From assembly GCA_903893745.1 (NCBI GenBank), contig CAITNF010000013.1, positions 86,237 to 150,236 on the forward strand: a DNA stretch of 64,000 bases, read 5' to 3'. The DNA comes from an uncultured Actinomycetes bacterium (GTDB lineage Bacteria; Actinomycetota; Acidimicrobiia; Acidimicrobiales; RAAP-2). Both the position numbers and the translations under genes were made by a program. Numbering within the stretch: position 1 is the first letter of the stretch; every line of letters starts with the position of its first letter. Below are positions 1-9,791 of this stretch, in pieces. Below the pieces are notes generated by a model, which worked only from the letters and a program-made list of their open reading frames with translations, was not told the origin of the DNA and did no database searches.

Positions 1-2339
1 GAGCCAGCCGCCGATACCTTCAGCGCGCTGAACGAAGCGGACCCTGTCTTGGTCGACACACTCGTGGTGCCGCTCAACGTCGCTCCCGTTGGTGACGACG
101 AGGCCAGCGTTGCTCTCACCGTGACACCGGAAAACGAAGTCGACGTTACCAAATTACCCCCGACGTCTTGAATGGCTACCACTATTGCATTCAATGACGA
201 CGTGTGAACACTACCGGTTGGTGCGGTAGTCAGCACCAACTTCGATGCGGCTCCCACCTTGAGTGTCACCGTCGACGACGTTAACGAAGTGAAGGCGAGC
301 GACGTTGCAAACAGAATTTGATACGACCCAATTAGTCCAGTCAACTTCATCGCGCCAAACGTCGCGACTCCTTGGTTGAACGTAACCGTTAGATTCGTAG
401 CACTCAACGTTGCAGTAGCTGAACTCGATGACGCAGTCACCGTACCCGAACTTTGTGTCGTGACCACGTTGCCACTGCTGTCTTCAACTTTTACCACTGG
501 CTGGGAGGAAAAAGCCGTCCCATCAGTAGCACTCGTACTCGGCTGCGTAGTCAGGACAATCTTTGACGCACTTCCCGCTGTCAGGTTGAAGGTGTTCGAA
601 GTGACCGAAAGCGCTGGCGAGGCGATCGTAAACTTCAACGCAAAACTTCCGGCGGTACCTTGGATTGTCAGACCACTAAACGTCGCGGTCCCAGTCGTGG
701 TGTCGACTGCAACCGATGAACCAGCCGTAATGCTGGCGCTGCCCGAAGCAATTGACGCAGTTACCGTTGGGGTGATTCCCGTCACGGGATTATTAAGTCC
801 GTCAAGCACGGCCACCACTGGATCAGTAGTCATTGCGACACCGTTGACCACCGCGACCGGCTGCGTCGTAACGCTCAACTGCGAGGCAACACCCGCGACG
901 GCAGGAGTCCCGATGGTGATCGCAAGTACCGTGACCCCGCCCAGCGAGTCGGTGAAGGTCAGAGTAAAACCACTGGTTGGTGCTGCGCTGAAGGCCAGGT
1001 CAGTAAAGGTGGCCACACCCGCGACCACCGGCACCGTCAAGGTGCCCGTTAACGTCCCGCTATTCGAACTCACGGTCACGGATGAACTACCCCCGTAAAT
1101 AACGTTATTCGACGAGTCCTCCAGTGACACCACGGGCTGCGTCGTGAACGACTTCAGGTCCGTTGCCATCACTGGCGCCGTCGTGGTAGCTAACTTCGTG
1201 GGGGTCGTGTAACTATTGTTCACAATCGCGTGAGAAATCTGGCAGCCTCCAGTCCCACTATTGGCGTCATTACCGTACGTTGATTGCATCGCGAAGCTGC
1301 CAGTCGCAAAGGCGACATTCTGTGAGACTCCCGCCGACCACGCACACTCGTCGCCGTTCTCACCGCCTGAATTGTTGTACCACCCGCTCGCGGGGAATTG
1401 ATCGGTCACGGTCTCGGCGTACTCGTGTCCAGCAACAATGGTGACACCATCAAGGGTTCCGTTCGATCCAGCATTAACGTAGTTAGCCCCGCAACTCCCC
1501 CCAAGATCGGTGAGGTAGGGCATATTCGTAAAAGCAATGCCGCTCATGTTGGCTGGCGCAGTGTAACCCAGGGTGCTGTCACCGGTGTAGTCGTGCCACG
1601 CGCAGAAATTCGAACTTGCTCCGAAGCCGTCGGGGCTCGTGCCCGTCGGTGACACAATTATGTACTGCGCATTCGCATTCAGCGCATTGGTCTTGTTGTT
1701 GAAGTGAGTGGCTGCAGCGACTGCTTCAGCGCCCAACTGTGCTTGAGTGGAACTCTTGGTTGAGCTGTACACCGAACTGTTGTCGTACCAAACGCCGGCG
1801 AGCACTGATCCACTGGGGTAGGCCACGTGCGCGTTCGATGCGGCACAGGTTGTCGCACCTGATGCAACTCCTTGGCAGTACTGCGTCAACACTCCACTCC
1901 AGAGTTCCCCATTAGTGCCCAGACCGGCGTAGAGCGCCTCGAGTCGTGGAGCAAGTCCTAGGGAATCATTGGTGAATGAGTCGGTCTGATACGTCACGCC
2001 ACCCGTCGTAGTGGAAGTTACCGTGTCGGTGCCCCACAGAGAACCCCAAAACACAACGTAGATTTTTTCTGGACCCGTAGAAATCGCGAGATTCGGTTCG
2101 CCGGAAAACGTTGAACCACCACGGTACGAAAGAAGTGACGACCCACTAACTCGCAGCGGTGCCGCAACTTGTGATCCGCGAAGCGGGACCGCTCCATGAC
2201 GATACGAATGATTCACGACGGTGGTTGCCGCACCCACCGTCAACGGGGGTAGCGTCACCAGGACTGAGACCAGAAGAGCTCCGACGGCCGCCATCGTTTT
2301 AGCCGCTTGAATACTAAATAACCGACGTGGATTACCCAT
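1..2339 (-). CDS. Large secreted protein (truncated by window start): signal peptide, EXORDIUM/PHI-1-like putative catalytic domain, then Ig-like repeats
   Basis: Own translation from ATG at 2339: MGNPRRLFSIQAAKTMAAVGALLVSVLVTLPPLTVGA..., containing AGHEYAETVTDQFPASGWYNNSGGENGDECAW, then repeats of the type 'LTTQPVVxVEDSSGNVVTT...GTVTAS...GVATFSGLxLxGxxGSYxLxF'. Open to position 1; absent from the ORF track because it is incomplete. Confidence 0.8.
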   Translation of the reverse strand, partial: MGNPRRLFSIQAAKTMAAVGALLVSVLVTLPPLTVGAATTVVNHSYRHGAVPLRGSQVAAPLRVSGSSLLSYRGGSTFSGEPNLAISTGPEKIYVVFWGSLWGTDTVTSTTTGGVTYQTDSFTNDSLGLAPRLEALYAGLGTNGELWSGVLTQYCQGVASGATTCAASNAHVAYPSGSVLAGVWYDNSSVYSSTKSSTQAQLGAEAVAAATHFNNKTNALNANAQYIIVSPTGTSPDGFGASSNFCAWHDYTGDSTLGYTAPANMSGIAFTNMPYLTDLGGSCGANYVNAGSNGTLDGVTIVAGHEYAETVTDQFPASGWYNNSGGENGDECAWSAGVSQNVAFATGSFAMQSTYGNDANSGTGGCQISHAIVNNSYTTPTKLATTTAPVMATDLKSFTTQPVVSLEDSSNNVIYGGSSSVTVSSNSGTLTGTLTVPVVAGVATFTDLAFSAAPTSGFTLTFTDSLGGVTVLAITIGTPAVAGVASQLSVTTQPVAVVNGVAMTTDPVVAVLDGLNNPVTGITPTVTASIASGSASITAGSSVAVDTTTGTATFSGLTIQGTAGSFALKFTIASPALSVTSNTFNLTAGSASKIVLTTQPSTSATDGTAFSSQPVVKVEDSSGNVVTTQSSGTVTASSSSATATLSATNLTVTFNQGVATFGAMKLTGLIGSYQILFATSLAFTSLTSSTVTLKVGAASKLVLTTAPTGSVHTSSLNAIVVAIQDVGGNLVTSTSFSGVTVRATLASSSPTGATLSGTTSVSTKTGSASFSALKVSAAG

Positions 2340-2485
2340 TTTCCTCACGACCTTTCGAACGACCATCTATTACGAACAGATTTACTCCATTTACTGTACC
2401 AAGAAGCTCGGAAAAACCAGCCGGGGCCTACCTGACCACTCTGGGCATTGAATCTCGCCCGGTCTTATGAGACGCCGCATAATTC

Positions 2486-2782
2486 CTACGATCGAATGGC
2501 GCTCAGTCCTCGACGGGGTGCCAATGAACGTTCTGGTACTCCGTGTGGTTGGGACTGACTTGCGCCCGAGGGGGCAACCTCGACAAGAACGACCTGAGAA
2601 GTCGGATGAGGAATTTCTTCGCCCTGGGCGAGCATCAACTCAATGTGCAATGCAATGGCCTCATGGATGTTTGCAGCCACTTCCTCAAGTGTGTAACCCG
2701 CTGATAGACACCCCGGCAAGTCGGGAACGTACGCACAAAGGTTCGGGCCTGCATTTTCAATGATAACGGCGTACTTGCTCAT
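2486..2782 (-). CDS. hicB: HicB-family antitoxin, copy 1 (partner hicA degraded)
   Basis: MSKYAVIIENAGPNLCAYVPDLPGCLSAGYTLEEVAANIHEAIALHIELMLAQGEEIPHP: typical HicB N-terminal domain. Confidence 0.85.
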   Translation of the reverse strand: MSKYAVIIENAGPNLCAYVPDLPGCLSAGYTLEEVAANIHEAIALHIELMLAQGEEIPHPTSQVVLVEVAPSGASQSQPHGVPERSLAPRRGLSAIRS

Positions 2783-2975
2783 CGTGGCCTCCGCTCAAGT
2801 CCGGCCTGCTTGACAATGCGAGCCAGCGTCGACTTCGATAGTCAATGCCGAGGGTACCTGGCACGGTCACCGTGCCCTTCCTGTCCGGATGCTGAATCTG
2901 GCGATGGCTTCCGACCTGTCGGACTTGTACCCATCCTTTTTAATTCAACTCACGAATCATCTCACGAACTTTCAC
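2779..2975 (-). pseudogene. hicA: Degraded hicA toxin, copy 1
   Basis: Minus strand reads (G)VKVREMIRELN*KGWVQVRQVGSHRQIQHPDRKGTVTVPG, then a frame change to SKSTLARIVKQAGLERRPR*, matching intact HicA at 4247..4444 apart from an in-frame TAA and a frameshift. Confidence 0.85.
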
Positions 2976-3119
2976 ATCTCACAATGGTTGTGGGATCAGT
3001 GAATTTACGACCTAGTTGGTTTTACTTTTCCGGCTCTGGACTTTCTAGAAAGAAACGATAGACATTCGTCTATCGCGAGTTGTTGAAAACGTGATACTGG
3101 CAAAGAGATGGATCTGGAA

Positions 3120-3335
3120 TCAGACGGCGATTTTGGTAGTGCCAACGAAGTCGAGGGGCTCCGGTATTGCCTCACCCGACTCCAACATCAGTTCTAAGTG
3201 GGACGCAATGGCTTCGCGCATATTCTCAATGACCTCATCAACTGTCTTGCCAGTCGTGGTACAGCCATCGAAGTCAAGAACATATTCACTCAAGTTTGGT
3301 CCAGCATCTTCAATGATGATTGTGTATTCCCTCAT
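3120..3335 (-). CDS. hicB: HicB-family antitoxin, copy 2 (partner hicA degraded)
   Basis: MREYTIIIEDAGPNLSEYVLDFDGCTTTGKTVDEVIENMREAIASHLELMLESGEAIPEPLDFVGTTKIAV. Confidence 0.88.
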   Translation of the reverse strand: MREYTIIIEDAGPNLSEYVLDFDGCTTTGKTVDEVIENMREAIASHLELMLESGEAIPEPLDFVGTTKIAV

Positions 3336-3530
3336 CGCTGCCTCCCTCTTTCAAACCCGCCTGCTTCCAGATGCTACTTAGGGTCTTCGGCGCCATCTCG
3401 TCGCGAAGGTGTCCCGGTACGGTTACGGTGCCAACCTTCGCGGAGTGCTGGAAATGGCGGTGACTCCCTCGCTGGCGGACCATCTGCTATCCATCCGCCT
3501 CAATAATTTTGATACGTCCCTCACCTTCAC
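3333..3530 (-). pseudogene. hicA: Degraded hicA toxin, copy 2
   Basis: Minus strand: VKVRDV, frameshift, IKIIEADG*QMVRQRGSHRHFQHSAKVGTVTVPGHLRDEMAPKTLSSIWKQAGLKEGGS; the stop is TAG where the intact copy has TGG (Trp). Confidence 0.85.
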
Positions 3531-3652
3531 GACCTCCCAACGGTCGCAAAAATTTCAGTTGTCGAAGGAAAACCTGTACACGTTCGTTTATCGTCGGTTG
3601 TTGAAAACAGATCTGGCTCATCACCCCGCTGGACCTGTGATAGAACCCGAAT

Positions 3653-4015
3653 ATGACATCGCCCCTCCTCGGACTGCGTACCGTCATCTACCCAGCCCCT
3701 GATCTCGCCACTGCTAAGAAGTGGTGGAGCGATTTCTTGGGCTACGAGCCGTATTTCGATGAGCCCTTCTACGTGGGCTTCGACGTCGAAGGCTATGAAC
3801 TCGGTTTGTTGCCAGACGCCAATCCGGTGGACGGGGCTCAGACTTACTGGGGTGTCGCGAACGTCGAGCAAGCCGTCGGGAAGGCAATCGCCCACGGTGC
3901 AGTGGCGGTGTCACCAGCAACCGACGTTGGCGGCGGTATCGTGACGGCTACAGTTCGAACACCGAGTGGCAGTGTCGTGGGCTTCATCTTCAATCCACAC
4001 TTCGCGCTTCGCTAG
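3653..4015 (+). CDS. VOC/glyoxalase-fold family protein
   Basis: LGLRTVIYPAPDLATAKKWWSDFLGYEPYFDEPFYVGFDVEGYELGL... typical VOC domain. Confidence 0.8.
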   Translation: MTSPLLGLRTVIYPAPDLATAKKWWSDFLGYEPYFDEPFYVGFDVEGYELGLLPDANPVDGAQTYWGVANVEQAVGKAIAHGAVAVSPATDVGGGIVTATVRTPSGSVVGFIFNPHFALR

Positions 4016-4034
4016 TCAGCTGGTGACGTCGCAG

Positions 4035-4250
4035 TCACACGACGACCTTGGTGGCCCCCACAATGTCAAGTGGCTCGGGAATGGGCTCGCCGTATTCAGC
4101 CAAGAGCTCTAGGTGGGCCTCGATCGCCGACTTCATGTTCTCCGTCACCTCTTCGATGCTGCGCCCCGTGGCGACACAGCCGTCGAAGTCGAGAACATAC
4201 GCGCTGTAGTTATTTGCGCCACTTTCGATGACGATGGTGTACTCCCTCAT
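4035..4250 (-). CDS. hicB: HicB-family antitoxin, copy 3
   Basis: MREYTIVIESGANNYSAYVLDFDGCVATGRSIEEVTENMKSAIEAHLELL...; overlaps hicA by 4 nt. Confidence 0.9.
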   Translation of the reverse strand: MREYTIVIESGANNYSAYVLDFDGCVATGRSIEEVTENMKSAIEAHLELLAEYGEPIPEPLDIVGATKVVV

Positions 4251-4444
4251 CGCGGCCTCCTAGGCAACTGAGCCTGTCTCTTGATGCTAGCGAGAGTCTT
4301 GGGGTGAAGATCATCCGAGGGTGCGCCGGGAATGGTCACCAGACCAGCCTTGGTGGCGTGACGAAAGTGTCGATGGCTTCCCTTCTGACGGACCAGGAAC
4401 CATCCATCGGCTTCAACTAAAGACACCACGTCACGCACTTTCAC
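4247..4444 (-). CDS. hicA: HicA-family mRNA interferase toxin, copy 3 (intact)
   Basis: MKVRDVVSLVEADGWFLVRQKGSHRHFRHATKAGLVTIPGAPSDDLHPKTLASIKRQA: HicA GSHRHF motif. Confidence 0.9.
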   Translation of the reverse strand: MKVRDVVSLVEADGWFLVRQKGSHRHFRHATKAGLVTIPGAPSDDLHPKTLASIKRQAQLPRRPR

Positions 4445-4467
4445 CTCCTCCCAACGGTCGGGGGAAG

Positions 4468-4920
4468 CTAGTCCTCGAAGGAGTACCTGTACACGTTGGT
4501 CTCACGTAACTGAAAGCCAAGGTCGCGATACATGGCGTTCGCGGCCGTGCGTGATTCGCGGCTGGTCAGATCAATTGTTCGTACACCATTTCGTTTGAAC
4601 TCCTCAATTGCGCCAATCATGAGCTGGCGACCAACACCTCGACCACGAAAATGTTCATCGACAATGACGTCCTCAATCCAGCCTCGAACCCCAGAAGGAA
4701 TCTTGAAAGAAACGAGGGTCACCATGGCAACCACTTGTTCGTCGTTGATCGCCACCATGAGATCTACTCCTTGCGTAGCGAGCAGTGCCGCCAGGTACGA
4801 GTCGGAAACCACCGGAGCGGTAGACGACAGTTGAGGAAGCAGGCGATTCATTCCGTCAAGCAGTGCTGGTGTTGGATGTTGAACAATCTCTAGGCGAATC
4901 ATTCGTCGCCCCCGCGCCAT
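4468..4920 (-). CDS. GNAT-family N-acetyltransferase
   Basis: VIVDEHFRGRGVGRQLMIGAIEEFKRNGVRTIDLTSRESRTAANAMYRDLGFQLRETNVYRYSFED. Confidence 0.9.
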   Translation of the reverse strand: MARGRRMIRLEIVQHPTPALLDGMNRLLPQLSSTAPVVSDSYLAALLATQGVDLMVAINDEQVVAMVTLVSFKIPSGVRGWIEDVIVDEHFRGRGVGRQLMIGAIEEFKRNGVRTIDLTSRESRTAANAMYRDLGFQLRETNVYRYSFED

Positions 4921-5594
4921 ACCGGACGACGCAGGTCGTCATAAAAGACATCTCGTTGCTCACCGGCAATGGCCGAAAAAATAGGGTCGGCCCATCGTTC
5001 GGCACCCAGTGTTGGTGAGGGAAGATTGTCACGAGTGAACCAACCCGCGTCAAGACACTCCAGGGGGTGGATTTCGAGAGAACCTCCGGTCATTCGACAA
5101 AAGAAGAGCAGCGAATAGAGGGGGATTCGTGAAGCACCTAGACGCATGCCATCGAGCACGCCAATGAGCCGCACGGGCTCGACCTCAATTCCAGTCTCTT
5201 CTCGCACTTCTTTCACTACGACTTCGGGGGCCGAGTAGCCAACGTCACACCATCCAGTCGGATAGAGCCACATCTTGGAGTCGGCCCGTTGAATAAGGAG
5301 TAACTCCCCACGGTCGTTGGTCACCGCGGCGCCCACTGCCACTTTTGGCGTCGCGTAACCCGCTACGCCACTACCCACCGACTTCATCCACTCACTCACG
5401 TGGCCATCGGCGTCGAGGGCGTCGCTGAGACCAACGTCGGCCGCGGCCTTGATGTCACCGGCGATTTTTAAGACTTCCTCAAACCGCTCGCGTTCGTACT
5501 GACTCTGGGTGAAACCCAGTCCCGTTTGGGCAACTCCCGCCAACGACTCGGCCCAGCGTCGTAACGCCTTCTCCGAGATGGGCTGATTCGTCAC
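4899..5594 (-). CDS. NUDIX hydrolase with N-terminal accessory domain
   Basis: GWCDVGYSAPEVVVKEVREETGIEVE NUDIX box. Confidence 0.9.
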   Translation of the reverse strand: MTNQPISEKALRRWAESLAGVAQTGLGFTQSQYERERFEEVLKIAGDIKAAADVGLSDALDADGHVSEWMKSVGSGVAGYATPKVAVGAAVTNDRGELLLIQRADSKMWLYPTGWCDVGYSAPEVVVKEVREETGIEVEPVRLIGVLDGMRLGASRIPLYSLLFFCRMTGGSLEIHPLECLDAGWFTRDNLPSPTLGAERWADPIFSAIAGEQRDVFYDDLRRPVWRGGDE

Positions 5595-5603
5595 GCCAGC
5601 TCG

Positions 5604-6290
5604 CTACGCCAACGTCGCGTCGAGCACTTCATCAACGGAACCAACGAGCCCCGTGTAGAAGGCGCCAAACTCGGCGTAGAGGGTGGAGGCTTCATCAAAG
5701 CGCATCGTGTACACGCAGTCCTTCAGGTCGTCAACGTGAGCACCAAAGAGCGTGACGCCCCACTCCCAGTCATCGAGACCCGTCGAGCCAGTGACCACCT
5801 GTAATACCCGCCCCTTAAAGGTTCGACCACTCTTGCCGTGCTGTCGCATCAACTCCTCACGTTGCTCGTAGGGCAGCGCGTACCAGTTGTGCTCGTCACC
5901 ACGACGCTTGGACATTGGATAGAAACAGAAGGCGCGCAGACCCTCGGGAGGAAGAATCGGAAAGAGGCGATCATGAATCATTTGCTCGGGCATGCCACCC
6001 GCGTACTCACTGACCTCGGTCACCGATACGTAACTTTCGGCCACGAGAAAACCCGCCGCTTGAATTTTTGATTGAAAACGACGCAGGTCCCAAAGATTCT
6101 CGCCGAGCACCATAAAACAAGTATCCGCCTTCGCCCCCAAAATGGCCGCCGTCACCACCTGGAGTCCCGCGGCTGTGGCCTCGTCGACCGCCTTGTGGAC
6201 GCTCCCTACGTCGACGGTGCGATCGGGGTGACAAAAAAGGTGCACGACGTTAAGTCCGCGCGACGGGCCGATCGGGGAAGGCGTGGTCAT
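5604..6290 (-). CDS. chdC: Chlorite-dismutase family; coproheme decarboxylase (HemQ/ChdC)
   Basis: VVTGSTGLDDWEWGVTLFGAHVDDLKDCVYTMRFDEASTLYAEFGAFYTG and FYPMSKRR: Cld/HemQ motifs. Confidence 0.88.
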   Translation of the reverse strand: MTTPSPIGPSRGLNVVHLFCHPDRTVDVGSVHKAVDEATAAGLQVVTAAILGAKADTCFMVLGENLWDLRRFQSKIQAAGFLVAESYVSVTEVSEYAGGMPEQMIHDRLFPILPPEGLRAFCFYPMSKRRGDEHNWYALPYEQREELMRQHGKSGRTFKGRVLQVVTGSTGLDDWEWGVTLFGAHVDDLKDCVYTMRFDEASTLYAEFGAFYTGLVGSVDEVLDATLA

Positions 6291-6339
6291 TACCCCATGC
6301 TACGGCGCGTGCGCCAGGGTCTGCCAACCCCGTAATGCC

Positions 6340-6372
6340 AAAACCGCGGGGCTCGAGAGCCCCGCGGTTTCA
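6340..6372. terminator. Strong palindromic intrinsic terminator downstream of groEL (likely bidirectional)
   Basis: AAACCGCGGGGCTCGAGAGCCCCGCGGTTT perfect inverted repeat. Confidence 0.8.
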
Positions 6373-6389
6373 TTTCAGCGACTTAGCGC

Positions 6390-8024
<1,635 letters not shown>

Positions 8025-8063
8025 CTACTGCGAGATTGCACCGTTCTTGGTGCGGGCTCAATG

Positions 8064-8090
8064 TTAGCAGTCGGAGGCTGAGAGTGCTAA
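8064..8090. promoter_or_regulatory. CIRCE operator (HrcA site) upstream of groEL
   Basis: TTAGCAGTC-N9-GAGTGCTAA, one mismatch from consensus TTAGCACTC-N9-GAGTGCTAA. Confidence 0.9.
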
Positions 8091-8097
8091 TTGACGA

Positions 8098-8373
8098 CTA
8101 GCCACCGGCAACCGCCGGCACCAACGAGATGGTCTGGCCGGCTTCAAGAACGGTATCGAGACCGTTCAGAAAACGAATGTCCTCGTCGGCGACAAAGACG
8201 TTGACGAATCGGCGCAGCGCTCCGCGGTCGTCCAGTACTCGAAACGCAATGCCGGGGTGCGCCGCGTCGACCGCCACGATGGCGTCGCGCACCGTCGAGG
8301 CCTCCACCGGAACTTCACCCACGCCGCCAACCAAGGCGCGCAGTTGACTGGGGAGTCGCACAATGACGTTCAC
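8098..8373 (-). CDS. MoaD/ThiS-family sulfur carrier, CysO-like, C-terminal Gly-Gly
   Basis: MNVIVRLPSQLRALVGG...RFVNVFVADEDIRFLNGLDTVLEAGQTISLVPAVAGG; closely resembles mycobacterial CysO (from memory); GTG start overlaps upstream stop (GTGA). Confidence 0.88.
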   Translation of the reverse strand: MNVIVRLPSQLRALVGGVGEVPVEASTVRDAIVAVDAAHPGIAFRVLDDRGALRRFVNVFVADEDIRFLNGLDTVLEAGQTISLVPAVAGG

Positions 8374-9617
8374 GAGGCGGCTACGAGCTGTTGAAAACGA
8401 AGGGCGTCTTCGGCCGCGGCGAGCGAAGGCTTAATCGTCGCGCTCACCGTCGAAGTTTCGACCACCGCGTCAAGTGTCTTTAAGCCGTGACCCGAGATGA
8501 TGGCGACTATTGATTTGTTGGGATCAATCGTGCCGCGTTGAATCATTTGACGAAGTGACGCAATTGTGACGCCACCGGCCGTCTCCGCGAAAATTCCCTC
8601 GGTGCGAGCGAGTAGGCCAATGCACTCGAGGATCTCGTCGTCGGGCACCGAGCCACAGTCCCCACCGTTGGCGCGCAGCTCGTCCAGCACGTAGGGGCCA
8701 TCGGCCGGATTTCCAATGGCCAGTGAGCGAGCAATGGTATTGGGGCGCTGGGGTGTCACGACCTCGGCGCCTTCGCTGAACGCCGTCGCGATCGGTGAAC
8801 AGCCCTGCGCCTGAGCGCCAAAGAGCACCGGGGCCACCCCATCGACGAGACCCAACTCGATGAATTCGTGAAAACCCTTCGCAACCTTCGTTAACTGACT
8901 GCCCGACGCCACCGGCACCACCACCTGGTCAGGCGTGCGCCACCCCAACTGTTCGGCAATTTCGAACGCGAGCGTCTTGGAACCTTCGGCGTAGTAAGGA
9001 CGAAGGTTCACGTTGGCAAACGCCCAGTCGGGGTGCTCGGCCACGAGTTCGATACAGAGTCGATTCACGTCGTCGTAGTTACCTTCCACACCCAGCACGG
9101 TGCCACCGAAGATCGCGGTCATGGCAATTTTTGATTTTTCGAGATCGGAAGGAATTATCGTCACACTCGGCCATCCAATGAAGGCGGCGTGTGCGGCGAC
9201 TGAGGTAGCGAGATTGCCCGTCGAGGCACAGGCCGCCGTCGTGAATCCCAACTTTCGCGCACTCGAGAGCGCGACGGAGACCACTCGGTCCTTAAACGAA
9301 CCAGTGGGATTTCGCGTGTCGTCCTTGAGCCAGAGTTCTTTCACACCGAGCACCTCGGCGAGACGGGTGGCGCGACGCAGAGGCGTCCAGCCCGCTCCCA
9401 AATCGACTGGCTCGACGCCCCGATCGGGCAGCAGGGCTCCGTAGCGCCAGATGGATGCTGGTCCGTTGGTGATTGACGCGCGAGTCACCACGCCCTTGGC
9501 GGCTTCGAGGTCGTAGGCGACCTCGAGCGGTCCAAAACAGAACTCACACGAGTACCGGGCCTCCGCCGGGTACGTGGTGCCACACTCTTTGCATCGAAGA
9601 CCGGTTGCGAAACTCAT
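8370..9617 (-). CDS. thrC: Threonine synthase-family PLP enzyme with N-terminal zinc ribbon
   Basis: CKECGTTYPAEARYSCEFCFGPLEVAYD; NPTGSFKDRV PLP-lysine motif; STGNLATSVAAHAA; fold-type II. Confidence 0.88.
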   Translation of the reverse strand: MSFATGLRCKECGTTYPAEARYSCEFCFGPLEVAYDLEAAKGVVTRASITNGPASIWRYGALLPDRGVEPVDLGAGWTPLRRATRLAEVLGVKELWLKDDTRNPTGSFKDRVVSVALSSARKLGFTTAACASTGNLATSVAAHAAFIGWPSVTIIPSDLEKSKIAMTAIFGGTVLGVEGNYDDVNRLCIELVAEHPDWAFANVNLRPYYAEGSKTLAFEIAEQLGWRTPDQVVVPVASGSQLTKVAKGFHEFIELGLVDGVAPVLFGAQAQGCSPIATAFSEGAEVVTPQRPNTIARSLAIGNPADGPYVLDELRANGGDCGSVPDDEILECIGLLARTEGIFAETAGGVTIASLRQMIQRGTIDPNKSIVAIISGHGLKTLDAVVETSTVSATIKPSLAAAEDALRFQQLVAAS

Positions 9618-9627
9618 AACTCCCTTT

Positions 9628-9728
9628 TCATCGTTCGGGCTTTGGCACCTGGTGTGGGGGAACGTCCCGGTTCCACACTGGTTGTCGCGACTTCAGCGGG
9701 CCCGTCCCTCAGTCGCTCTTGATGACCC
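9628..9728 (-). ncRNA. SAM-I (S-box) riboswitch aptamer upstream of thrC-like gene
   Basis: Minus strand: TCATCAAGAGCGACTGAGGGACGGGCCCGCTGAAGTCGCGACAACCAGTGTGG...CCACACCAGGTGCCAAAGCCCGAACGATGA; conserved AAGAG, GAGGGAC-GGCCC, TGAAG, CAACC, GGTGCcAAagCC; P1 TCATC/GATGA, P2 and P3 pair. Confidence 0.9.
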
Positions 9729-9791
9729 TCTAAGTCTGGCGGCTCACGGCGCCCGTGTCAAGTGCGGGGGTCGGGCGGTCGGCTCTAACCT

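Noticed and set aside
376-1098. 240-aa plus-strand ORF MNVTVRFVALNVAVAELDDAV...
   Set aside because: Antisense to the truncated secreted protein; a valine/alanine/threonine-biased translation typical of the reverse frame of Ser/Thr-rich repeat DNA.
2467-3061. Plus-strand ORFs across the hic region (98 and 83 aa)
   Set aside because: Opposite frames of hicB copy 1 and the decayed hicA; the minus-strand homology is decisive.
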